A DNA stretch of 43,168 nucleotides from an uncultured Eubacteriales bacterium (GCA_934371135.1 CAKRNO010000013.1:1-43168); one strand, 5' to 3'. Shown: positions 25,697-33,281, counted from the stretch's first letter. The notes: generated from the sequence alone by a model not told the origin. Made by a program: numbers and translations.

Positions 25697-27229
25697 TCAC
25701 CGGGGCACGGGGTCGCCCCCGCCCGCCGCCGGTGTACCGCCCGGCACCGCCCGCTCTGCCGCCACCTCTGCCGCGCGGCGGCGGAAGATCCGGGGGAAGG
25801 ACGTGAAGATGGCAATCGCCGTAATGAGCCCGGCGGCGAAGTCGGCGATGCCCTCGGAGAGATACACACCGGGGTACCCGATGGCGCTCGTCAGAATAAA
25901 GCACAGCGGAATCAGGATGATGACCTTACGCGTCACGGCGAGCATCAGCGCGAGCCGCGCCTGCCCGAGCGCCACATTGACGTTCTGGAGCGTCATCTGC
26001 ACGAAAAACATGATGGACCCCATGAGGAACAGCGGGCAGTAGGCTTTGACGATGGCGGTGACGCTCTCGCTCGCGGAGAACAGGCGCGCGTACAGCTCCG
26101 GCACGGCGAGCGACACCGACCATATTGCGAGACAGAACACGAACGCGATCACGGTCACATAACGGATGCCCTTTTTGAGCCGCGCTTCGTCTCCCCGCCC
26201 GTAGTTGTAGCTGACGAAGGGCTGTACACCGTTGCCGAGCCCGTTCAGCGGCAGAGAGATAAGCTGGAGCGCGCTGAGCATGACGGTCAGGGCGGCGGTA
26301 TAGTCCCGGTCTCCCCCTGTGGCGCGGTTCAGGTTGATGTTGAACACGACCTGTATGGCGCACTCCGTGATCGTCATGACAAACGGCGTGAAGCCGAGGG
26401 AAACAATGCTCCCGACCCGCGCGGGGGCGGGGCGCATCTCCCGGAGCCGGAAGCGGAACAGACTGCGCCGCGTGAAAAAGAAAGCAACCACGCACAAAGC
26501 GGAGCACCCCTGCGAGATGACCGTCGCCAGACCGGAGCCGCGGACGCCCATGCCGAACGTGAAAATAAAGAGCGGGTCGAGCAGGATATTGAGCACGGCA
26601 CCGAGCAGGACGGTGCCCATGGCGACAAAAGAATACCCCTGCGTCTGGATGAACGGGTTGAGCCCCTGCGCCAGCATCACAAAGACCGTGCCGCAGGCAT
26701 AAATTTTCAGGTACGAGACCGCGAACGCCTCGGCGCTCGGTGGACAGCCGAACAGCCGGACGATGGACAGCGCACACCCGAAAGCGACCGCGCCGATGAA
26801 CACCCCGATGCACAGCAGGAGACCTGTGGCAACGTTGAAAATCCCGTTCGCCTCTGCCCGGTTCCCCTCTCCCATGCGGATGCCCGCCCGCGGCGCGCCG
26901 CCGAGACCCACCAGGTTCGCGAACGCCTGCATGATGAGCGTAATGGGCAGCACGATCCCGAGCGCAGCGAGCGCGTCCATCCCGACGTCCGCGATGCGGG
27001 CGACGTACATTCTGTCTACAATGTTATATAAAAAGGTGATCAGCTGCGCGACGACCGCCGGCACCGACAGCCGGACGATGAGCGGGAGGATCTTTCCTCC
27101 CGCGAGCTCCGCCGTCATGTCGCCCCGACCGGGGCGCCGACCGCCTGTATGCCGCCGCTTTTGCGGCTTCGTGGAATTTCGTTTATCCTTTGGATCCTGT
27201 TGCTGCCGTGGTTCTTCCGTGACCTGCAT
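25697..27229 (-). CDS. MATE-family efflux transporter
   Basis: 510 residues from the ATG at 27227-27229 (AGGAAG upstream); another possible start is the ATG before TAELAGGKILPLIV, and a longer frame upstream has no ribosome site. The core begins LAGGKILPLIVRLSVPAVVA and continues through about twelve hydrophobic segments, with the MATE-typical GMDALAALGIVLPITLI near the start and VMLSALQLISLPLNGLGNGV followed by QPFVSYNYG in the second half. MATE proteins export drugs or metabolites using Na+ or H+ gradients; this resembles the MepA-like clostridial group. The N-terminal ~35 residues are basic and unusual (PKDKRNSTKPQKRRHTGGRR), which may be a wrongly included leader. Monocistronic. Confidence 0.92.
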   Translation of the reverse strand: MQVTEEPRQQQDPKDKRNSTKPQKRRHTGGRRPGRGDMTAELAGGKILPLIVRLSVPAVVAQLITFLYNIVDRMYVARIADVGMDALAALGIVLPITLIMQAFANLVGLGGAPRAGIRMGEGNRAEANGIFNVATGLLLCIGVFIGAVAFGCALSIVRLFGCPPSAEAFAVSYLKIYACGTVFVMLAQGLNPFIQTQGYSFVAMGTVLLGAVLNILLDPLFIFTFGMGVRGSGLATVISQGCSALCVVAFFFTRRSLFRFRLREMRPAPARVGSIVSLGFTPFVMTITECAIQVVFNINLNRATGGDRDYTAALTVMLSALQLISLPLNGLGNGVQPFVSYNYGRGDEARLKKGIRYVTVIAFVFCLAIWSVSLAVPELYARLFSASESVTAIVKAYCPLFLMGSIMFFVQMTLQNVNVALGQARLALMLAVTRKVIILIPLCFILTSAIGYPGVYLSEGIADFAAGLITAIAIFTSFPRIFRRRAAEVAAERAVPGGTPAAGGGDPVPR

Positions 27230-27370
27230 ATCTGCTTCTTCCTGTGAGGGCTCCCCTCGTGTATTCCGGGCGCGGCACCCGCACCCGTGGGCGGCTCCGC
27301 GACCCGCCACCCCGTATTGTAGCACATTCCCGCGCGTTTCTCAACTCCCGGGGCGAGCGCTCCGGCGCCG

Positions 27371-27406
27371 CAAAAAAGACCGGCACCCGATGGGTGCCGG
27401 TTTTTG
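27371..27406 (-). terminator. Terminator of 63-residue protein gene
   Basis: Stem ACCGGCACCC/GGGTGCCGGT (27379-27401) with T runs on both sides (TTTTTG on plus, CTTTTTTG on minus), 20 nt after the stop codon of the minus-strand gene. Confidence 0.8.
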
Positions 27407-27421
27407 CCCCTCTCTCCCGGT

Positions 27422-27613
27422 TCATTTCCTCGGGAGCAGCATCGTCAGCAGGTTGCCGTGCCCGACGAGGGCACCGTGGGCGTCGCGGGTGTCGCGCCCG
27501 TCAAAGGTGCCGAGCAGGGCTCCGTGCTGTGAGCGGAGCGTCTGCCGCTCCCCGTTCGTCTCGATGGAGCCGATGAACGCGCCGTACTTGTCCCGTAAAA
27601 ATGCAGTCGCCAT
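27422..27613 (-). CDS. 63-residue protein with GAxxG repeats
   Basis: The ATG at 27611-27613 has AGGAGG 8 nt upstream, a strong start; the frame continues upstream without a ribosome site. The chain shows three copies of one motif: LRDKYGAFIG, LRSQHGALLG and TRDAHGALVG, each followed by a turn (SIETNGERQ, TFDGRD, HGN). This suggests a small beta-strand repeat protein, somewhat like WG/beta-hairpin repeats. The end is hydrophobic (NLLTMLLPRK). I do not recognise a characterised family. It is transcribed divergently from the DnaB-like gene with about 100 bp between the two start codons. Confidence 0.75.
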   Translation of the reverse strand: MATAFLRDKYGAFIGSIETNGERQTLRSQHGALLGTFDGRDTRDAHGALVGHGNLLTMLLPRK

Positions 27614-27714
27614 TTGGTCATCCTCCTTTCCTTTGACACCTCCATGATACCGCAGCCCCTGTACCGGAAACGGGACACGGAAAGTGCTATTCTTGACGCA
27701 GGAGGAAAAAAGCG

Positions 27715-28344
27715 ATGCACTACGCCGAACAGCTACTGACCTACCCCTCCCTGCTCCTCGCCGCGCGCCCGGGGATGGGGACAACCACGCTCGCCGTCCG
27801 CCTCGCGCAGTATTACGGCAGGACGAGGGGCAGAGGGGTCACCTTTCTGACACAGGACCCCGAAAAACGCGCCCGCGTCAGGGCGGGCGGCGCCGTGCGG
27901 GGCGGGGAGAGGTTCCTCCGCCCCGCGGACGACCGGGCGACGACGCCCGGCGACACCGGGCTGATCGTCATCGAGCAGGAGAACGCGCTCCCCCCGGAGC
28001 GAGGAGAGCTGACAAAGCTCCTCACCGCGACGGCGGCGCGGGGGACCCGCGTGATCATCACCGCCCCCGTCCCGCGCTACCCGCTCGAGCGCCGCCGCGA
28101 CAAGCGCCCGGGGCCCGGCGACCTCGTGGGGTGGGAGGATGTCCTCCCTCTCTTTGACGCCGTCGCGTTCCTCTATACGGACGCCTACTACCGCATCCGC
28201 ACCGGTACGGCGGCAGAGCCCGGGGAGATCTCTGTCTTCCGGGGCGGCGCGGCGCCCCTGTGCCTCCCCGTCCTGTGCCGGTTTGATAGCGGGATCATCA
28301 CCGACCGCCCCCCTTGCAATCCGGCGCCGGATGTGCTTCAATAG
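27715..28344 (+). CDS. DnaB-helicase C-terminal-like protein with degenerate active site
   Basis: 209 residues, start supported by GAGG. The sequence follows the RecA-like C-terminal domain of replicative helicase DnaB: LLLAARPGMGTTTLAVRLA (13-31), LIVIEQ at the Walker B position (83-88), RYPLERRRDKRPGPGDLV (121-138), DAVAFLYTDAYY (148-159) and a final strand EISVFRGGAAP. Key residues are changed. The Walker A lysine is T23 (DnaB has GMGKT), Walker B has E instead of D, and the arginine finger of FLYRDxYY is T155. The N-terminal DnaB domain is absent. It is therefore likely a non-hydrolysing paralogue that could bind DnaB, DNA or a nucleotide. It ends 31 nt before the WYL gene and appears to lead a three-gene operon. 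Confidence 0.8.
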   Translation: MHYAEQLLTYPSLLLAARPGMGTTTLAVRLAQYYGRTRGRGVTFLTQDPEKRARVRAGGAVRGGERFLRPADDRATTPGDTGLIVIEQENALPPERGELTKLLTATAARGTRVIITAPVPRYPLERRRDKRPGPGDLVGWEDVLPLFDAVAFLYTDAYYRIRTGTAAEPGEISVFRGGAAPLCLPVLCRFDSGIITDRPPCNPAPDVLQ

Positions 28345-28375
28345 AAGTACCGATATGAGAAAGGCGGGCACCGCT

Positions 28376-29359
28376 ATGGCGACCGAGAGCAAAAAGCTGG
28401 CGCTCCTGCGCATCCTCGACATCCTCCGCACGGAGACCGACGCCGACCATCCGCTGACGCAGGAGGAGATTGCCGCCGGGCTGCAAACGCACTTTGGGAT
28501 CGAAATGGAGCGCAAAGCGGTGGGGCGGAACCTGTCCCTGCTCGCCGAAGCAGGGTACGACGTCGTACAGACGCACAGCGGCGCCTACCTGAACGCGCGC
28601 ACCTACGAGCCGTCCGAGATACGGCTACTCATTGATGCCGTGCTGTCCAGCCGGTACATCAGCGCCCGCCAGTCGCGCGACCTCATCGACCGGCTCGCCG
28701 CGGAGGAGAACCGGTACTTCCGCAAGAACATCCGCTATATCCACGCGGTTGACGACTTTCACAAGACCGGGAACCGCGAGGTCTTCTACAGCATCGACCT
28801 CGTGAGCGAGGCGATCGACGCCGAAAAGGCGGTCGTCTACGATTACTATAAGTACGGTGCCGACGGCAAACTGCACCGATCCTCCCGCCAGTGCGTCACG
28901 CCGTACTGCCTCATCCTGCATAACCAGCGCTATTACCTCATGGGGTACAGCCGCTACTGGGGGCACATGGTGTACCACCGCCTCGACCGCATCCGCAGCA
29001 TGACCCTCTCGGAGGAGCCCGTCATGCCGATCCGCGAGGTCAGGGGCTTCGAGGGCGGCATCGACTTCCGCACCCTTACGACCGCCATGCCGTATATGTT
29101 CTCCGACCCGCCGGAGCGCATCACCTTTCTCGTGGACGAGGGCTATATCGATCATGTGATCGACTGGTTCGGCGAGGACGTCCGCATCACCCCGGGCACC
29201 GCCGCACACACCCTGCTGGTCTCCCTCACCGCCAGCCCGAACGCCATGCATTACTGGGCGCTCCAGTTCGCCGAGGCGGTCGAGGTGCTGACCCCCGCCT
29301 CCCTGCGGGACAAGATCAGAGCGACCCTCACAAAAGCAAAGGAGAGATATGACACCTGA
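28376..29359 (+). CDS. WYL-domain transcriptional regulator
   Basis: 327 residues from the ATG at 28376 (an ATG at 28355 is also possible; neither has a strong ribosome site). The N-terminus is a winged helix-turn-helix (KLALLRILDILRTETDADHP, then LTQEEIAAGLQ and RKAVGRNLSLLAEAGYDVV). The middle and C-terminal parts are the WYL domain, with the strand KAVVYDYYKYGADGK and the ligand-region block YCLILHNQRYYLMGYSRYWG, then HRLDRIRSMTL. WYL proteins sense nucleic acids or nucleotides and often regulate phage-defence or DNA-repair genes. The stop codon overlaps the start of the nuclease-like gene by 11 nt, indicating translational coupling. Confidence 0.92.
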   Translation: MATESKKLALLRILDILRTETDADHPLTQEEIAAGLQTHFGIEMERKAVGRNLSLLAEAGYDVVQTHSGAYLNARTYEPSEIRLLIDAVLSSRYISARQSRDLIDRLAAEENRYFRKNIRYIHAVDDFHKTGNREVFYSIDLVSEAIDAEKAVVYDYYKYGADGKLHRSSRQCVTPYCLILHNQRYYLMGYSRYWGHMVYHRLDRIRSMTLSEEPVMPIREVRGFEGGIDFRTLTTAMPYMFSDPPERITFLVDEGYIDHVIDWFGEDVRITPGTAAHTLLVSLTASPNAMHYWALQFAEAVEVLTPASLRDKIRATLTKAKERYDT

Positions 29360-30434
29360 TATGAAAAACATTTTTGATTTCGCAACGAAAGAGCTCTCGC
29401 AGGACGCGTTCCTGCGCTGGCTGTTTGAGAATTACAACTGCGGCGATTCCCAGGTGAGGGCTGCCTGCCGCCGCCTGTTTGACAGTTTCACCGACGGCTC
29501 CACCGACGGCAAGCTGGATTTTGACAAAATCGAAAACCTTAAAACCGTCGCGCAATGGAAAAGCATCGACGTCGCCATCTGGTTCGACATCGGCGACAAA
29601 AACTATCTCATCGTCATCGAGGACAAGATCTTCACCTCCGACCAAAACAATCAGTTGCAACGCTATAAGGTTGCCATCCGCGAGCACAACGAGTGGTGGA
29701 GAGCCAACGCCGCGGCAGAAGAAAGCAAGAAACACGCAATCGAACGGTACATCAAAGACGGCGACGTGTTCTATATCTTTTATAAGACCGACGTCATGGA
29801 GCCGGACGAGGAGAAAAGAATACGGGACCTCGACTGGAAGGTCTACGATATCGAGAAAATTGCCCGGCTGTTCATGCCCCTCCCCCACGGGGAGAACGAC
29901 CTGCTGGACGACTATATCCGCCATATCGAGACTCTGCATAACGCCGCCCGGCACGAGGGCGCCCCGAGCAAATGGGAGCTCATCGCCTGGCACGCTTTCT
30001 TTATCGAGTATAAGAACGGGATCACCTCCCGGCAGGGCGAAACGACCCCGGGGCGCCGTTGCCCGGTCACTGTGGACATCAACCACTATCAGAACAGCTA
30101 TTTCTACATCAAATTCATGGCAGCGGGGCACGAAAAGGATCGCCCCGGGCTGGAGCTCCGGAGTAGGAATTACAACGCCGGCGCGCATACCTGGCGTGCG
30201 TCCGTCAATGTCTATAGCGTCGATCCGCAACCGAGCATGGAGCAGATCGGGCGCTGGCATGATGAGCTTACACACACGGGTGAGGATATCAAGCTCAACC
30301 ACCGCAAAGAACCCGAGAGCTTCCGGCAGATCGGTCGCCTCTCGTTCCCGGTGGAGGGAGACACCGGGGAGGCGCTGCGGGCGGTGCTCGACCGGGCGCT
30401 CGACCTTTTCCGCAGGCTCTATTGTTACGCCTGA
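29349..30434 (+). CDS. PD-(D/E)XK nuclease superfamily protein (PDDEXK_4-like)
   Basis: 361 residues. The start at 29349 has AAGGAG just upstream inside the WYL gene. The N-terminal third carries the nuclease core: E16 in FATKELSQDAFLRWLF, D74 in SIDVAIWFD, the ExK pair E91-D92-K93 in YLIVIEDKIF, and Q104 in NNQLQRYK. Order and spacing match PDDEXK_4-type proteins (PF14281). The C-terminal half (WHAFFIEYKNG, YFYIKFMAAGHEKDRPGLEL) has no motif I can name. It could cleave DNA. Membership of a defence locus is inference from its coupling with a WYL regulator and the DnaB-like gene. The GC content is slightly lower than that of its neighbours. No clear terminator follows. Confidence 0.82.
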   Translation: MTPDMKNIFDFATKELSQDAFLRWLFENYNCGDSQVRAACRRLFDSFTDGSTDGKLDFDKIENLKTVAQWKSIDVAIWFDIGDKNYLIVIEDKIFTSDQNNQLQRYKVAIREHNEWWRANAAAEESKKHAIERYIKDGDVFYIFYKTDVMEPDEEKRIRDLDWKVYDIEKIARLFMPLPHGENDLLDDYIRHIETLHNAARHEGAPSKWELIAWHAFFIEYKNGITSRQGETTPGRRCPVTVDINHYQNSYFYIKFMAAGHEKDRPGLELRSRNYNAGAHTWRASVNVYSVDPQPSMEQIGRWHDELTHTGEDIKLNHRKEPESFRQIGRLSFPVEGDTGEALRAVLDRALDLFRRLYCYA

Positions 30435-30505
30435 CGGCGAAAGCCGTTACTCACGCGCATCGGCGCCCGGTCACACAGCCTTTTCTGCTTTTTTTGAAAA
30501 TGCCC

Positions 30506-30559
30506 TTGACAAGCGGTGCGGTTTGCTGTATACTCTTATCAGGAACAATTCCTAATAAG
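30506..30559 (+). promoter_or_regulatory. Promoter and 25-bp palindromic operator of rubrerythrin gene
   Basis: TTGACA (30506-30511) and TATACT (30529-30534) are 17 bp apart. Directly after the -10 box, positions 30535-30559 form a near-perfect palindrome (arms CTTATCAGGAA and TTCCTAATAAG, 10 of 11 paired, centre CAA) over the transcription start. A repressor is expected to bind here; the Fur/PerR-type protein at 31705 is the obvious candidate. Confidence 0.75.
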
Positions 30560-30580
30560 AATTTGAAAGAGGACTGACAC

Positions 30581-31126
30581 ATGAGCAAGCAGAACAAATA
30601 CACGGGTACCAAGACGGAGCAGAACCTCCAGGCAGCATTCGCCGGCGAGAGCCAGGCGCGGAACAAGTACACCTTCTTTGCATCGGTTGCGAAGAAGCAG
30701 GGCTTCGAGCAGATCGCGGCGCTGTTTCTGAAGACGGCGGAGAACGAAAAGGAGCACGCCAAGCTGTGGTTCCGTGAGCTCGGCGGCATCGGCTCGACAG
30801 CGGAGAACCTCGAGGCGGCAGCCGAGGGCGAAAACTACGAGTGGACGGATATGTACGAGGAGTTCGCGAAGACCGCCGAGGAGGAGGGCTTCCCCGAGCT
30901 GGCGAAGCGTTTCCGCCTGGTCGGCGCGATCGAGAAGCATCATGAGGAGCGCTATCGCGCCCTGCTGCACAACGTGGAGGCGTCCGAGGTATTCGAAAAG
31001 AGCGAGGTCAAGGTGTGGGAGTGCCGCAACTGCGGTCACATCGTCGTCGGGACGAAGGCGCCCGAGGTCTGCCCGACCTGCCTCCACCCGCAGAGCTACT
31101 TTGAGGTGCACGAGGAAAATTATTGA
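30581..31126 (+). CDS. rbr: Rubrerythrin
   Basis: 181 residues. Residues 1-140 are the ferritin-like di-iron four-helix domain, with the ligand helices NLQAAFAGESQARNKYTFFA, ENEKEHAKLW, EEFAKTAEEEGF and EKHHEERY. Residues about 145-180 are a rubredoxin domain with two cysteine pairs (CRNCG and CPTCL). Rubrerythrin reduces hydrogen peroxide in strict anaerobes, taking electrons from NAD(P)H through rubredoxin partners. It lies upstream of desulfoferrodoxin and a Fur-type regulator, a classic oxidative-stress group. Expression is probably controlled through the palindrome at its promoter. Confidence 0.97.
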   Translation: MSKQNKYTGTKTEQNLQAAFAGESQARNKYTFFASVAKKQGFEQIAALFLKTAENEKEHAKLWFRELGGIGSTAENLEAAAEGENYEWTDMYEEFAKTAEEEGFPELAKRFRLVGAIEKHHEERYRALLHNVEASEVFEKSEVKVWECRNCGHIVVGTKAPEVCPTCLHPQSYFEVHEENY

Positions 31127-31222
31127 TCCCGCGCCGCCCCGGCGGCTCCCCGCTCCGCGGGGGCTACCCCATACCCGATGAGGAATGCCCCCGGCATACC
31201 CCGACAAAAGGAGAAAACAAAC

Positions 31223-31606
31223 ATGAAACAGAGATTTTTCACCTGCCCGAAGTGCGGGAATATCATTGCCTTCGTCAAGAGCTCGGGCGCGCCCGTTTCC
31301 TGCTGCGGTGCCGCCATGCAGGAGCTCCTGCCCGGTACGACCGAGGCGGCGACGGAGAAGCACATCCCCGTCTTTACGGTCGATGGCAACACCGTCACGG
31401 TCGAGGTCGGCTCGGTCGCGCATCCGATGACCGAGGCGCATCACATCGCCTGGGTGTCGCTGGAGACCAAAGCCGGCAATCAGCGCAAGGAGCTCGACTC
31501 GACGGGCGCCCCGCGCGTCACCTTTGCCATCGAGAGCGGTGACGAGGTCAGAGCCGTTTACGCCTTCTGCAACCTCCACGGGCTCTGGGCGGCGACTGCG
31601 GACTGA
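31223..31606 (+). CDS. dfx: Desulfoferrodoxin (superoxide reductase)
   Basis: 127 residues from the ATG at 31223, with AAAGGAG upstream; the frame starting at 31178 has no ribosome site. The N-terminal desulforedoxin-like domain has CPKC and the adjacent CC pair (VSCCGAAM), giving the Fe(Cys)4 centre I. The catalytic domain has the Fe(His)4Cys ligands in KHIPVF, VAHPMTEAHHIAWV and the C-terminal CNLHGLW. It reduces superoxide to peroxide without making oxygen; rubrerythrin next door would then remove the peroxide. The gap to rubrerythrin is 96 nt, so co-transcription is likely. Confidence 0.95.
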   Translation: MKQRFFTCPKCGNIIAFVKSSGAPVSCCGAAMQELLPGTTEAATEKHIPVFTVDGNTVTVEVGSVAHPMTEAHHIAWVSLETKAGNQRKELDSTGAPRVTFAIESGDEVRAVYAFCNLHGLWAATAD

Positions 31607-31656
31607 CGCGGCGGAGCCCGGATAACCGGGCGACTCCCCGTGTTAAATCGAAACAA

Positions 31657-31686
31657 AGTCGCCCGCCCCGACCGGGGCGGGCGACT
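31657..31686. promoter_or_regulatory. Strong hairpin directly before the Fur-type gene
   Basis: AGTCGCCCGCCCCG and CGGGGCGGGCGACT are perfect 14-nt inverted repeats (31657-31670 and 31673-31686). There is no T-run on the plus strand; the ATG at 31690 follows within 4 nt and the ribosome site of the chosen start at 31705 lies just after. It could attenuate transcription or hold back translation of the regulator. Near 31618 lies another CCCGG-type hairpin. Confidence 0.55.
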
Positions 31687-31704
31687 GCCATGAAAGGAAA
31701 GCCC

Positions 31705-32103
31705 ATGCAACGCAGAGACACGAAACAGCGCCGCCTCGTCCTGCAGGTGGTGCAGGAGCGGCGCGACCACCCGACGGCGGACACCATCTATGAGGCGGTC
31801 CGGGCGCGGGACAGCCGCGTCAGCCGCGGCACCGTCTACCGCAATCTGCATCTGCTCTCGGAGGAGGGTGACGTCTACCACGTCCGCGCCCCGGGCGCGG
31901 ATCGCTTCGACCTGCGCACCGACCCGCACGACCACATCATCTGCATCCGGTGCAAAAAAGTCGTGGACGCCCCCGAAACGCGCCTCCTCTCCCTCGACGC
32001 GGAGGTCGCCGCCGCCACCGGCTACCGCATCCTCTGCCACCAGACAATCTACGAGGGGCTCTGCCCCGATTGCCAAAGTGCCGACGCGTCGGCGAATGAG
32101 TAA
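31705..32103 (+). CDS. Fur-family regulator (PerR-like)
   Basis: 132 residues from the ATG at 31705 (AAAGGAAAG 4 nt upstream); an alternative ATG lies at 31690. The winged helix contains TADTIYEAVRARDSRVSRGTVYRNLHLL (shown here as TADTIYEAVRARD and VSRGTVYRNLHLL), typical of Fur proteins. The dimer domain has HDHIICIRCKKVVD and a second CxxC in GLCPDCQ, giving the structural zinc site. The nearby rubrerythrin and desulfoferrodoxin genes suggest a PerR-type peroxide sensor rather than an iron or zinc regulator, but the ligand residues alone do not settle this. It may bind the palindrome at the rubrerythrin promoter. Confidence 0.9.
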   Translation: MQRRDTKQRRLVLQVVQERRDHPTADTIYEAVRARDSRVSRGTVYRNLHLLSEEGDVYHVRAPGADRFDLRTDPHDHIICIRCKKVVDAPETRLLSLDAEVAAATGYRILCHQTIYEGLCPDCQSADASANE

Positions 32104-32120
32104 CATTCCCGAATACAAAC

Positions 32121-32156
32121 AATAACCGCCGTTTTCCGAAAGGAAACGGCGGTTAT
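32121..32156. terminator. Terminator after Fur-type gene
   Basis: A 16-bp stem with one bulge (AATAACCGCCGTTT... with ...AAACGGCGGTTATT, loop GAAA). It lies between the plus-strand regulator and the convergent minus-strand gene and can serve both. Confidence 0.75.
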
Positions 32157-32195
32157 TAAATTTCTGAATGCTATTCCTGTTTCTCCGATGCCTGA

Positions 32196-32813
32196 TTACT
32201 GTTGCTCCAGCCTCATTTTCAAAGCTGCCTTATTATATTGGCGCTCTGCTCTGCCGTCTATCTCAAATTCTCTCTGTAATTCGCATTGCAGTTGCGAAAT
32301 CAATTCGTCTTTATTTGCCTTGGATGTTGCACTCAAATAACGCTCCTTATAACGCGAAATGCAGTTCTCTATCCCGCGGTTTCTCTGGTCCTCATAGTCT
32401 TTATATATCTTATCGACTTCTTTTAAAGCCCGGTTAAAATCCCGTTCAGTTAAACTGTCCCACGGATACCTAAATCCCACTTGACAATCTAGTCCGTAAA
32501 GCTCAACGATCGTCTGAGCCTTCCGATTGCATATCTCTTGCAAAGTCTTCGACATATTCTCCATAAGGTATTCTCGCATTTCCTCCCTATGTTGATATGG
32601 TAAGTTTTCGGAATAAGCCTCCAACACCGATGTCACATTGTGCTCACTGATTTCCTCCGACGTGAAGGATTTTTCAAAATATCCCGCTTTTGACACCAAT
32701 AAGAAAAAATCTTCCTCGTTCCTAAGGTAAGAATACTTCTCTTGGGCAGGGCGTGTAACCAATTCACAAAGACAAATACCGGGGTGCTTCTTCTTAACTT
32801 CTGTGATTGTCAT
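32196..32813 (-). CDS. Unknown 205-residue protein in an AT-rich segment
   Basis: The ATG at 32811-32813 has AGGAGG 8 nt upstream and a consensus promoter behind it, so the gene is real although I do not recognise it. The protein is charged and helical with no membrane segment or signal. Features are CLCELVTRPAQEKYSYLRNE near the N-terminus, EEISEHNVTSVLEAYSENLP in the middle, and a long coiled-coil-like C-terminus (RALKEVDKIYKDYEDQRNRG, then SQLQCELQREFEIDGRAERQ). Codon use is AT-rich, unlike every other gene in the window, which points to recent transfer. It is transcribed divergently from an Xre-type regulator gene whose -35 box overlaps its own. A small accessory, toxin-like or stress gene is possible but not shown. 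Confidence 0.85.
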   Translation of the reverse strand: MTITEVKKKHPGICLCELVTRPAQEKYSYLRNEEDFFLLVSKAGYFEKSFTSEEISEHNVTSVLEAYSENLPYQHREEMREYLMENMSKTLQEICNRKAQTIVELYGLDCQVGFRYPWDSLTERDFNRALKEVDKIYKDYEDQRNRGIENCISRYKERYLSATSKANKDELISQLQCELQREFEIDGRAERQYNKAALKMRLEQQ

Positions 32814-32883
32814 ATTATCTCCTCCTGTATTGCAATCCACCATATTTTGCATTTATTAAGTTAAATTTGAACTTTCTTTAACA

Positions 32884-32937
32884 AGTATAATACAATTATA
32901 ACTATATGTCAACAGTATTAGTTAAATATGTTATACT
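32884..32937. promoter_or_regulatory. Divergent promoters with overlapping -35 boxes
   Basis: For the minus-strand gene, TTGACA (32912-32907) and TATACT (32889-32884), spacer 17. For the plus-strand Xre gene, TCAACA (32909-32914) and TATACT (32932-32937), spacer 17. The -35 boxes share four bases, so the two polymerase sites exclude each other. Repeated GTTAAA/TTTAAC elements at 32860, 32877 and 32921 flank the promoters and could be half-sites for the Xre protein. Confidence 0.7.
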
Positions 32938-32960
32938 TCGGCTGAATAGGGGGGATAAAA

Positions 32961-33233
32961 ATGACTTTCGGTGACAAGATAAGGAATGCACGGGAAGATA
33001 TGGATCTGTCGCAAAAGGACATTGCGCAGATGATCCCCATGAACCAGTCGAACTATTCCAAGATCGAGCGCAACGTGCAGGAGCCGAATCTGGTACAGCT
33101 GCGGCGCATCTGCCAGATATTGCAGCTCGACCCCCGTTTTCTGCTCGACCTCGATGCCTACGATACCCTCACAGATGCGGATATCCGACTGCTCCACGAC
33201 ATCAAAGCCTTTATCCGGGCGCATACCCCGTGA
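32961..33233 (+). CDS. Xre-family helix-turn-helix regulator
   Basis: 90 residues, with GGGGGG 7 nt upstream of the ATG. Residues 1-60 are an HTH_3/Xre domain: IRNAREDMDLSQKDIAQMIP, then MNQSNYSKIERNVQEPNLVQ and LRRICQILQLDPRFLLDL. The recognition helix is NQSNYSKIER. The short C-terminal helix (TDADIRLLHDIKAFIRA) may aid dimerisation. Its GC content is close to the chromosome average, unlike the divergent partner. It probably represses the shared promoter region and so controls the unknown AT-rich gene. Confidence 0.9.
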   Translation: MTFGDKIRNAREDMDLSQKDIAQMIPMNQSNYSKIERNVQEPNLVQLRRICQILQLDPRFLLDLDAYDTLTDADIRLLHDIKAFIRAHTP

Positions 33234-33250
33234 ACGGATATAAAAAACAG

Positions 33251-33281
33251 AGAGCGACCGCCCGGGCGGTCGCTCTTTTTT
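33251..33281 (+). terminator. Terminator of Xre gene
   Basis: Perfect inverted repeat AGAGCGACCGCCC/GGGCGGTCGCTCT (33251-33276) followed by TTTTTA. On the other strand it is followed by GTTTTTTA, so it can also serve the convergent AraC gene. Confidence 0.85.
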
